Shown: piece after piece, positions 51,881-62,381 of the stretch
How the letters are laid out: each line of letters opens with the position of its first letter
Position numbering within the stretch: position 1 is the stretch's first letter
Made by a program: the position numbers and the translations under genes
The notes under the pieces: model-generated
What the model saw: only the letters and a program-made list of their open reading frames with translations
Databases searched by the model: none
Told to the model about the DNA's origin: nothing
DNA from: Voacanga thouarsii
Lineage: Eukaryota > Streptophyta > Magnoliopsida > Gentianales > Apocynaceae
Assembly (NCBI GenBank): GCA_026120185.1
Contig: JANUWF010001479.1
Span: forward strand, 2,108,001-2,172,000
Direction of reading: 5' to 3'
Length of the DNA: 64,000 nucleotides

Positions 51881-54791
51881 TGTAATACCGTATATTTCTA
51901 TAACGTAGTGGGCTGTAACTTTGTGGGATGTTGCCCCGTCTGATTGCTCAGATAGGGGGTCTTTATAACAAACTTCACTTAATAGGCAACAAAAATTTTT
52001 CAAAATAGAAAAGTACAAGAATTTGGCTTCTGATACATATACACAAGGGTATAACAGGTCCAAGATATAGCATGAGCCTCTGGGAGTCCACTGCGCTTTC
52101 GCTGCACCTCTGATCCTAAATTTTTTAAAAGAGATAATACACATGTGAGTGTAAAGTTCAGTGAGTCCCGTGTGTGCTAGTGTTTTCAATTGAAAAGATC
52201 TCATAAAGAATAATCTCAACATAAGCTAGTTCAGAAATTCTCGTGTGAAAACATTCTCAAACAAGTATTCAAGAATTTGGAGTGAAAACATGTTGATTCA
52301 AGTATTCAGAATACTAGCATAAGATATTTTGATTCAAATATTCAAGTATTTAAGTATTCAAGTATTCAAGTATAGTTAGTGTTTAGGCCAAGTAGTCAAG
52401 TTAGTTCATACGCCTAGTATTCAAGTTAGTTCTTACGCCAAGTAGTCAAGTTATTGCTTACGCCAAGTATTCAAATTAGTGCATACACTAAGCATTCATG
52501 TTAATGCATACGTCAAGTATTCAAGTTAATATTTACGCCAAGTATTCAAGTTAGTGCAAACGTCAAGTATTCAAGTTAGTGCATACGCCAAGTATTCAAG
52601 TTAGTGCTTACGCTAAGTAGTCAAGTTAGTGCTTACGCTAAGTATTTAAGTTAGTGCATACGCCAAGTATTCAAATTAGTCATTTATTGGATTTAAGGAT
52701 TGACAGGTTCAAGAAATTAAGAATTCAAGATTCATATTATTCATCATGCTTTCAAATCCATATAGAAGTCTCACACTTGAGTATATCAGGAAATCATTTT
52801 CCATATCAGGAAAATACTTTGCCAAAATTGGGATTTGGAAATTGAAAAGATCACACGAGATATTTCATATCTAGGATATTCAAAAAATCAAGTGCTTGAG
52901 AACGCTTTCAAATTCAAATGTAACATTCATCTCATAATATATCAGGAAAGCATTAACTATATTAGAAAATCATATAATCGTTTCAGGAAAATACCTAGCT
53001 AAAATAGGATTTAAAAAGGTAGTAGGACTTACCTTGTGTCCTAGCTCAATGTGATGACGTATATAGTATTCCTAGTCCTTTACAAAGCTTTGAAGATAAA
53101 TGACCTATATCGAGAGTCATTCCAAATCTCACTTATCATTCTAAAGTACGGCTAACAAAAACTATTATGTGAATAGAAAATATTCTATTTTCTTCTTTTT
53201 TACTTCTTCCAACCAAAATGAGATAAATACTTGGAATGATCAAAGTCTCATTAATTCATTTCCCATCTCTTTGTTCAAACAAATATCCAAGGTTTCCATA
53301 TGTTCTTGTGATCTCTCTTGCATCCATTAACACCAATAGAACAATACTTGAGTTTATTTCTTGCTAAACAAAATTCTTCATTTCTTCATTTTTGTCACAC
53401 TTGTTTGTTTATTTCATAACTTTTGATTCATATGTCTAATTGATCTCAAACTTGTTCCAAAATATCCCCAAGACATTTCTTTATGATTTTCAATTCATGA
53501 ATGGCTGATTTTATTTCTTATTTCACTCAGTTTTGTGTACAACATCTCAACTTCTCAATCTCGTTATTGTTTTGGCAGCTTGTGATGTTTTCATCATAAC
53601 GTTTTACTCACAGCTCCAAATCATGTAAAATTGGTCCTAAAATGATCCTAAGGAATTTAGCTACAAGTTTCAAGTCATGAGGTTCCAAATGAACACGCTA
53701 ATTTGTACAGTTTATTTGTTCTTCAAGGCTGCTCAGGATTTCTTCAAAACAGAATTTCTGTTTTTGTTTCCTTTTTTCACACCATCTATTCTACTTTAAT
53801 CCTAACAACTAAATAACACTTAAAACATCTTAAATTCCATCATAATGGCCTTCATTTATCTGATTTTTATAGATACTTAGCCCAGAAAAATCATATTTTC
53901 TAGCATCAAGTTCAACAAGTGCAAACAACAATATTAACAATTCATTTTCTTCAACAATTAATTCCATCTTTCCTTTTCATTTCTTACACCTTCTTGTGCA
54001 GTCATGAACTATCAATTAAACCACCATTAAAACACTTCATCTATCATATAAAACATAGTATATAGCTTCTTTAATTAGCCGGTAGACAACACACACAAAA
54101 CAGTCCCAAAACATAGCAACATGCCCAAGTAATTCTCATAGTTCTCATGAATTTCTCAATAAAATTAATACCAAAATAATCCTCACAATTTAATCTATAG
54201 CTTTAATTTAAGGAGTATGATATTTTACCTTGTGTATAAGATTTTCCAAGCATGAATTTCTCCAAGATCTCCTTCTTTTTCTTCAAGAATTCTCTCTCTC
54301 CTTTTTTCCTTTTTCTCCCTATTTTCTCTAGCTTTTCTTTCCTTTTTCTTTATTTTTCTTTTCCTTCTTTTTTTGGTCTAGTGGCTGCCGATTATAAGCT
54401 GTAAATACTGCATTTCCATCGCCATTTCTTGGTCCAAATTGTGATCAAGATTGGTCACAAAGTCAACTATTATGGGCTATCTAATTTCCAACCATTTTCC
54501 TATTGGTGGATTTAATTAATTTTGTTAATTATTAATCTAATTCAATAAGCTTTTGAAATAAAATAACCCCACAAATATTTTACTCCCCCAATGGTATTTT
54601 GACAATTGTTTTTATCCTCTAATCATATTACACTGCTTGTCTTAATGTCGACTGCACTTTAGAATTTTTTTTAGAAAACAATTGTAATTTCGGTCCGTAT
54701 CAGAAAAATATTTGTTCTACTAATGGAATCTATAAATTTCACTAAATTGGATGGTGGAAATCAACATTCTCAATTTTTCCCAATTTACGGT
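51881..54791 (-). mobile_element. Chromovirus-like Ty3/gypsy LTR (Tekay/Del type), cut by Cop3
   Basis: TGTAATACCGTATATTT at 51881 resembles the GGTATTACA end of Tekay/Del LTRs read on the minus strand. Near 54290-54220 the minus strand has a GAGAGAGAATTCTTGAAG leader-like block followed by a GTAAAA donor-like site, as in such LTRs. It contains the 300-bp minisatellite at 52381-52680. No primer site or coding sequence is seen. The right end is interrupted by Cop3 at 54791. The family assignment rests on end sequence and general layout only. Confidence 0.4.
52381..52680 (+). repeat. Minisatellite, 12 x 25 bp
   Basis: Exactly twelve 25-bp units with consensus GCATACGCCAAGTATTCAAG followed by TTAGT, each differing at one to six positions. 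It is preceded by shorter ATTCAAGT repeats at 52330-52372, from which it may have grown. Confidence 0.95.
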
Positions 54792-56715
54792 TGATGCTTT
54801 GAAAATGAAACAGAAGCCATGCATATGATACAAACGAAGCCAACAACAGCACCAGGAGTGCGCAGCGGAAGATAAAAATTTGAATACCTCTGCATTGTGT
54901 TGGTTTTTGTGGCTATGAAGTAAATGTCGAACGGACCACTGATATAGTTTCGACTATAAACGATGTCTTTGGTTGATGACCTGCCAATCTCCTACTCCTC
55001 CGTGGCATGAATGCGAAGCTTTTCACCTCTCAAAATATTCCACCAACCAATTTAATTAGTGAAACAACTTAGGCAAACAGAAACTCTTCTTGATCCTTTG
55101 CTATTGTTTTAGCAAAATAAATAAGAAGACACAAAGGAAAAATTGAACGAGAGAGAAAGCTTGGTAGAGGAAAATCAACTTTGTGCTTTTTGTGTGTTTA
55201 CTGTGTTGAGAAAAAAAAAAAAAACCCACACCAACAGACGACTATTCACACTATCAGATAACCAAAACACCAGGGTTTTGATATTTCAAAACTCCCGAAA
55301 GCTATCAATAAAAGAAGTTTGGCTAAGCCTTAACTCTTCTATTCCGTGAATCAAAATAACCCTTTAGTCCAGACTATTAGGCCAAAATTAACTTACTATT
55401 TTCCTTGGACCCAATGAGCTAAAAAATAATAATCATTAATTATTTACTTCCTGGGCCTATTAAAATAATTCAATAAATAATTAATGAGCACAAATGAACT
55501 ACAATAATTATTTAAGCCTTTATTAACTAGTTTAAGCCCAAGTTAATTTTTTTTTTATAATTCAATCTGGGTTTAGGCCTTGAAAAATTAATTAACCAAT
55601 TAAACTAGATAATAAAATTAATTTCTTTTGTTCCTTTATTTTATTCTAGTCTAAAAATAAATTAGACTTCCTAAATAAAATAAAAATCCTTTTTATTGTG
55701 ACTATTTTCTCGACCTAAAATAATTAGGACTTACGAGTTATTCCAAGGACCAAAAAGACACATCGTCTTGACTACTAAAATAACTAAAATACTTTTGTTA
55801 TATAAATAGCTGTATTTTGCACTTTAAATATTTCTTAGTATCGCCATAAGAAAATTTTAACCCTAAGGACAATGCTGCGTTAGCTATGTCTTTGACCTTC
55901 TGTGAAATGACTAAAATACCCCTCTACACATCGCCGTGTATTTAGAGAGGAAAGAGTATACTAACACATCTCTAAAAGACATTTACTATCCTTAGACTTC
56001 TAATCCATTGATCTACGACTTCTTGGAATATTTCCGCTATTCAAGGGAGCTACTCTAAAACCAATATCCAAGTCATGTTCCTCAAGGCGTTAGTTAATTA
56101 GATCATTCGGACAACCACAAGGGGCGATATAGTATAGACACTACTTTGTACAAGTCTGTCTTGACTAACTAGTTACATATACCCAATGTACAAGTATATT
56201 GGTCATTCTAAAAAACCTCAACTAGAATATATCAAGACATACGCTTCTAACTTCGTCAGGCCACCAACTTATACTCAAGTTGTAGAGTACAAGTTTACGT
56301 TGTAGTAATAGTACTATATATTTCTATCATATAGTACTTTTAGAAACCACTACTACAGGTCATGTTCTACGTATTCGAAATACGCTTGTGTTATGAAATG
56401 AGAAAACTACTCATTGGCTAAAGGTAAGTTATTCCCTATTTAGAATTTATAACACAATAACTTTGCCATGATGAGATTCCCGTTTTCATCATCCGGTTAA
56501 GAACAGTAGTTTATGTGTTAAGTATCCTATGGTTCATACCTTGTGAAAGACCTCCATTCACTTGAACCATTTACTTAAACACAATAAGTCTTTTCCAATA
56601 AAATCATGCACAAATATAAAGAAGATTTCATAAATAATTTTTGAGAAAAATACTTTTATTAATACAAATAAAAAATACATCAGAAACTTAGTCTAAGAGG
56701 GCATATATTCTAACA
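54792..56715 (-). repeat. Cop3 3' LTR
   Basis: 1924 bp, TGATGC...CTAACA as read on the plus strand, bounded by the polypurine tract on the right. It has the intact palindrome CGTATTCGAAATACG (56370-56384) and a TATA-like TATATAAATAGC near 55800. It shares its left 600 bases closely with the 5' LTR at 62382. Confidence 0.92.
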
Positions 56716-56728
56716 ATCTCCCATTTGC
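56716..56728 (-). promoter_or_regulatory. Cop3 polypurine tract
   Basis: CAAATGGGAGAT on the minus strand directly before the LTR start TGTTAGAATATATGCCC. It matches Cop1 apart from one base. Confidence 0.75.
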
Positions 56729-57530
56729 ACTCTAAGACTATGTAAGTCCATGGGCACCCCTATGGTGTCTAAGTGTCTTCTAAAGACTCTCTCTGTCAAA
56801 GACTTGGTGAAAGGATCTGCTAGATTATTCTCCGAGACAATCTATTCCACCACAACTTCCTGTCTTTGGATGAAATTCCAGATCAGGTGGTACTTCCTCT
56901 CTATGTGATTCCCATTTTTGTAGTTCCTGAGTTCTTTAGATTATGAGACTGCATCAGTATTGTCACAATATATCACAACTAGTTTGTTCATTTGGGGCAT
57001 GACTCCAAGTTCCAAAATGAACTTTCGGAGCCAAACTGCTTCCTTGGATGTCTCTAAAGCTGCCACATATTTAGCTTTCATGGTTGAGTCAGCAATGTAA
57101 GATTGCTTGATACTCCTTCATGAAATGGCTCATCCAGACAAGGTGAAGACATATCCACTAGTGAATTTTCTTTCATCTTTATCCGTCTGAAAATCTGAGT
57201 CCATATATCCTGTAAGAACTAAGCCATCAGCCTTGTAAACTAACATATAATCTCTCGTACATTTAAGATACTTAAGAATAAGCTTTACAGCCTTCCAATG
57301 AATCTCCTTGGGGTTTGACTAATATCTGCTAACTAAGCCTATAACAAAGCAGATATCTGACCTAGTACACAGCATGATATACATGAGACTTCCCAAGTAT
57401 AAGGAATCTTATTTATTTTATCCTTTTCTTCTTGAGACTTTGGATAGTCATTTGAAGAAAAAGGCAACCCATGTCTGCAAGGGATCAATACCCCTTGCAT
57501 GAGTCCATGCTGAACTTTGGACACTCTTTT
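56729..57530 (-). pseudogene. Cop3 RNase H and polyprotein C-terminus
   Basis: Readable but fragmented. Near 57480-57340 are IPCRHGLPFSSNDYPKSQEEKD and the SRYQ region. The RNase H pieces are DSDFQTDKDERKFTSGYVF (57200-57150) and SIKQSYIADSTMKAKYVAAL (57110-57050, MEAEY decayed to MKAKY). The C-terminal LTKSLTERVFRRHLDT is near 56800. Many stops. Conserved acidic positions are lost, as in Cop2. Confidence 0.8.
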
Positions 57531-58300
57531 ATTCCGAAAATGTAACTGGCTTCATTCAAGTGTTTCATACTAAATTGACTAGATAGACAAACCTTAGTAG
57601 ATAACAGTGTTCCTATATTATTTTCAATGAGTAGAATGTCATCCAAATACAGTACAAGAAAAACCACGTTTATGCCTTCTAATTTCTTATACACATATGG
57701 TTCATGCTCGTTTTAAATAAAATCGTAAAACTTTACAGTCTCATCGAAATGAATGTTCTATACTTTGGATATCTGCTTAAGTTCATAAATAGATTTCTTA
57801 AGCTTATAAACCATATGCTCTTGGCCTTCAATAATGAACCCTTCTGGTTGGTACATATAGATATTTTCACTAAGATGGCCATTTAAAAATGCTACATTGA
57901 CATCCATTTGCCATATCTCATAGTCATAATGGTATGCGATAGCAAAGAGAATACGGATGGACTTAAGCATAGCTACCGGGGAAAAAGTTTTCTCATAGTC
58001 GATCCCTTCTTTTTGAGTATACCCTTTCACTACAAGCCTAGCTTTAAAGGTTTCCACCTTTCCATTCGCTCCCCTCTTCCTCTTGTATACCCACTTACAC
58101 CCAATGGGTTTTATCCCTTCAGGTGAAGTTACAAGAAATTAAACCTGATTGAAGTACATAAACTCAATCTCAACTTTCATTACTTTATGCTATAGGTCTG
58201 CATCGGCATCAGTAATAGCCTCCTCGTATTTAGAAGGATCTTGTTCCTGTTGGTCGGAGACTAGGTCAAAAGCCTCTTCAGTCTATTTTTCTGGAACTCT
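57531..58300 (-). pseudogene. Cop3 reverse transcriptase
   Basis: The frame 58057-57758 has FKARLVVKGYTQKEGIDYEK, WQMDVNVAFLNGHLSENIYM and KLKKSIYELKQIS. The frame 57694-57485 has FLVLYLDDILLIENN, a YLDD version of the catalytic box, which keeps both Asp. Upstream, IKPIGCKWVYKRKRGANGK is readable to about 58110. Stops separate the pieces. Confidence 0.87.
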
Positions 58301-59620
58301 AGATATCCTCCCACTACGATGATGCTCTATTTGTACAGGTTTCTGAGGCTGTCTTTTTCTTGTTCTATAATCAGGTTTGAAGAAGTTGATTCAGAAAATA
58401 ACTTTTTTTCGAGTTCCAACCTTATTGAACTTTTAGTGGATGTGCTTTGTTCATCTTCCAAGTATCTAGCATTAGTACTTACAAGAACTTTTTACTCCTT
58501 AAGATGATAAAAGTAACCACCTTTGTACTTTTTGGATACCCAATAAAATAACATAATTCTGATTTCGATTCTAACTTGTCTCCCTTAATGAGTACATGAA
58601 CTGGACAACCCATATCTTGAGATGATTTAAACTTGGCATACACCTTATTCATATCTCACAGGGAGCCCTAGGTACTGACTTAAAAGGCACTAAGTTCAGA
58701 ATATATGCCGTTGTTTCTAGAGCATATCCCCAAAAAGACATTAGAAGAGTAGCATGAGACATCATGTTGTAGACCATTTTCATTAATGTCATGTTCCTTC
58801 TATCAGCTACTCCATTCTGTTAGGGTGTCCCCAGCGCAAAGAGTTGGGATACTATCCCATGATGTACCATGTAGTCCTTGAATTCATCAATGAGGTATTC
58901 TTCACCACGATCCAATCATAAGGTTTTGATTAGTTTACCTGTCCGACGCTCCACTTCAACCTTAAACTCTTTGAACTTGTCAAAAGAGTTAGACTTGCGT
59001 CTTATTAGATAAACATAACCATACATTGTACAATCATCTATGAAAGTGATGAAGTACTCAAACCTCCCTCTTGCGGGTGTAGACAAAAGACCATATATAT
59101 CAGTATAAACAAGACTCAATATTTTTTTGGCTCTATTCACCTTTTGGGTAAAGGACCTTTTGGTCATTTTTCCCACAAGACAGGATTCATATTCAGGCCA
59201 ATTTTCCAATTTCAATGAGCCTAAAAATCCATCATGGATTAACTTCAGAATTCTAGTTAAGTTAATGTAACCCAACCTTAGATGCCAAAGATATGAGTAA
59301 TTGACATTGATTTTTCTCTTCCTATTTAAAGGTTCAGATTGAGCATTATTCAATTGATTGTTAATAGGATTAATGAAGAATAGATTTCCATACATGTGCC
59401 CACTATAAATTACTTCTCCATTTCTACTAATAGTTTTACCAGAATGGAAAGAAACAGAATATCTTTGATTTATTAGTTTTACAACTGAAATCAAATTTTG
59501 TCTAAAACCAAGAACAAATAAAATATCATTCAAAACAACTATTTTATTACAATCAAAAGTAAATTCTAATTCTCCCATAGTAAGGGCCCAAACTTGTGCT
59601 CCATTTCCCACGCGTAGTTT
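58301..59620 (-). pseudogene. Cop3 gag-pre-integrase and integrase
   Basis: The 270-residue frame 59728-58916 runs from the protease remnant through LKLENWPEYESCLVGKMTKRSF and LVYTDIYGLLSTPARGRFEYF (first Asp) to ERRTGKLIKTL, where a TGA precedes LDRGEEYL (second Asp). The downstream frame continues MVHHGIVSQL and NGVADRRN: the catalytic Glu is Asp. The C-terminal SFWGYALETTAYILN and KPSLNHL-like parts extend to about 58600. An acidic linker to RT occupies 58500-58300. Confidence 0.87.
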
Positions 59621-60572
59621 ATGTTCACCCTTTTGGAGTCTTATAATTTTTCTAAACCCCTGTAATGAGTTACGAATATAAATAGTGGCTCCTAAATTAA
59701 CAATCCAAGTAGAAGTTGATCCAACCATTGATATAGACTCTAGATAGAAAATATTACCTGTGGGGTTTTTCTTGACCTGAAGATTTGGACACTTCTTTTT
59801 TCAGTGTCCCTTCTTCTCACATTTAAAGCATTTGCCCTTGGATTTATCTTTGGGCTGGGACTTGGGCTGGTGCACTGCATTTCCTTTCTTATTTTTGAAC
59901 TTTCTGGGCTTAGGCCCAATTCTTAAAGAAGAAGCCATCATAGCCCTAGCTTGTGGTTTCATGACATTCTCTGCCACTTGGAACTCCTTTATCAACTCTG
60001 TCAAACCCATTTTAACTTGTTCATATTGTAATTCAACTTAAACTGAAAGAAAGAGCCTGGCAAAGATACGAGAACCATGTCCACTTGGCTCTCGGGGTCA
60101 ATGATAACCCCTAAGACTTCCGCTTCCTCGAAAGTAGCAATTATTTTGAGTATATACTCTCTAACTAATACTCCCTCAGCCATCTTGGTATTTATTATTG
60201 TTCGAAGAGCCTCCTGGCTTCCGAGCTGGTTCTTATCCACGAACATTGTGGCTAGTGATGTACTTATGACATATGCAATTGTCATGTGTTCATGTTTGGA
60301 TTGGAGAACATTCGACATGAAGGCTAGCATATAGTATCGAGCCATCTCGTCAGCCTTCTTCCATGCCTTTTCAGCCTCTCGCTCCTTAACAGTAGAACCT
60401 TCCCTGATCACTGGGCAGGTCTCATAAAAGATATACTTATACTTTTTGGCTATGAGTATTATGTTCAGATTCATTTTCCAATCCACATAATTTAGACCCA
60501 TTAGCTTATTCTCGCGGAGCTTATTCTCCCAGAGAATAACGGCTAAGAGACTAAAAAAACCTCCACCAATCA
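59621..60572 (-). pseudogene. Cop3 gag and protease
   Basis: The likely gag start is the ATG near 60572 (MIGGGFFSLLAVILWENKL), within a longer frame reaching 60750. It is one open frame to 60001 through DWKMNLNIILIAKKYKYIF, ARYYMLAFMSNVLQSKHEHM and LNYNMNKLKWV, the longest intact gag stretch of the three copies. An 18-base duplication adds a second ENKL motif. The knuckle near 59840-59780 keeps C-C-H-C, but a TGA follows the His. The protease site reads WIVNLGAT where WIFDSGAT stands in Cop1, so the catalytic Asp is lost. Confidence 0.87.
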
Positions 60573-62367
60573 TTTCTGAAAATTTTGAAAAAGAAAAGAA
60601 ATTCTCAATATTGTAAAACAAATATAATTTTGTGCACTTCATCCTCATATTAAACTGATAATAGCTAACCCCATTACTATTATCTTTAACATGATTAATT
60701 TGGCTTTTAGAAAAACTGATATAGCTTCTTGGGAAGATTAACAGTTTCATAAGTTAAGTGTGTTAACCATCACAAATTAATTTTCCTTCTAGGTAATGAT
60801 CTAAAAGATAACTCCATCAAGAAGATAGTCGTTTCTTCTCATTTCCTATGAACATACCTTGTACTGTAACCTCCAACGTGGGCTGGCCAATCATAGTATG
60901 TGTCCTGGGTTATTAATTACATCATTCTATTAGTTCTAAATCTTTGTGATATCTTTATCCTATACGGGTTCACTCCCAGGGTGACACGAGGAGACCCACA
61001 ATCTCTAATGAGGATCGTGATGGAAGCCGTGGGGCCATTAGAACCCCTCTCCCACTTAGTTTTATAAATAAGGATTTTCTTTAAAAAAATATCATTTGAA
61101 AATTTTCAATTAAGTTCTTTTTTAACTTCAAATAAAATTTCTAAATTTATAAAAATTTCTATTCAAGGTTTATATTATTTGAGAAATTTTCCTCATGAAT
61201 TAATTTTATTTAAGTTAAGAACTTAATAATTTCAAAAGTTTTCCATTTAAAATTCCTAGAGATTTTGATCTCAAGGTTTTATTTGACAAAAATAAAATTT
61301 TACTTTGCTAAAATAAATTAAAATAGCTTTCCATTTTAACTTATAAAAATTTCTAAATCCAAAATATTTTCTATATCAAGGATAAAAACCTCTAAGAAAA
61401 TAACCAATGATTAATTTTTGTTTAAGTTAAAATAACCATTTTATTTAAAAAAATATTTTTCCTTGTCAAATAAAATTTCCTAAAGACTTTGGTCTTTGAG
61501 AAAATGTGCACATATGACTTAAAATAATTAGTATACTAGAAAACTATAAATGTTTTCATACTTTTCTATTTTTAATCATAAGTGCCAAAATAATAGAAAC
61601 ACATTAATTAAATTAATTAATGATCTTATTTAATCCTAAAATCTTTTATTATTATTTTTCATGCAAAATATTTAAAAAATATTAACTATTACAAAAATAA
61701 TAATTTCAATTGGTATGAGACCAAAAACTAAAAAAGAAAAACTTAAAAATTACAAGGGAATTTTTTTTTTCACTTTGGTCTTGTGCACCCGCTGCATAGG
61801 ATCATGGCCCGTGGGCCATGGTCTGCAGGCAAGTGCCCGTGACCCATCACAGCCATGGGAAGCAGCCTGGGCAGGATGCATGCTCTCTACATCCTGGGTC
61901 AAGCGCTGCCGAGCCGAGGCATGCTAGGCATGGCTGCAGCTCCGAGCCACGGCTAGCTTGGGCGCAGCCTCGGCTTCAGGCAGACTAAGCCGCGGCTTGG
62001 CTCGGCTTCCAGCTATGCTTGGGCTGCTCAGTCATCTTTTCCGCAAGACTTTTTTTCGTTTTCGTTGATTTCTTCTGCGATTTTTTTCTGGGCCCTTCAA
62101 CTTCCTCCGCAATTCATCTAGGCAGACTCTTGTTACATTTTTTCAACAAAATCAAGCACCACATCCACCTATACCCTTTCAAATCGGGTGTACACGAAAG
62201 CTAATCAAAGCATGAAAATTTTACAGAGCCTCCTATACCTCAACGGTGAGGTTTACAAAGAAACTACCCATACCAAAATAGCAAAGGATCTCATGGTATT
62301 CATCAAATTAATCTTGCTAATTTTTTTTAACTAGCATGCAATAATCCTAAGCCTTTTAAAACATTAT
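60573..62367 (-). other. Cop3 5' leader with GC-rich island
   Basis: About 1.8 kb without element coding frames. AT-rich at 61060-61760, then GC-rich at 61785-62110 with the inverted repeat ATGGCCC-GT-GGGCCAT (61804-61819) and repeated GGCTCGG / CCGAGCC motifs. TGCACCCGC-GGATCA is shared with the Cop2 leader at the same place. Small open frames here follow base composition and are not called as genes. Confidence 0.55.
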
Positions 62368-62381
62368 GCTTTGATACCACT
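62368..62381 (-). promoter_or_regulatory. Cop3 primer binding site
   Basis: AGTGGTATCAAAGC on the minus strand directly after the LTR end. This is the copia initiator tRNA-Met site with one change (TATCAAAGC for TATCAGAGC). Confidence 0.85.

Noticed and set aside
52381..52680. Possible CRISPR-like array
   Set aside because: The 25-bp units are contiguous with no unique spacers, the sequence is plant nuclear DNA, and no cas genes are present. It is a minisatellite.
61715..62204. Open frames in the Cop3 leader
   Set aside because: Same reason as for the Cop2 leader: composition-driven and not conserved between the two elements.
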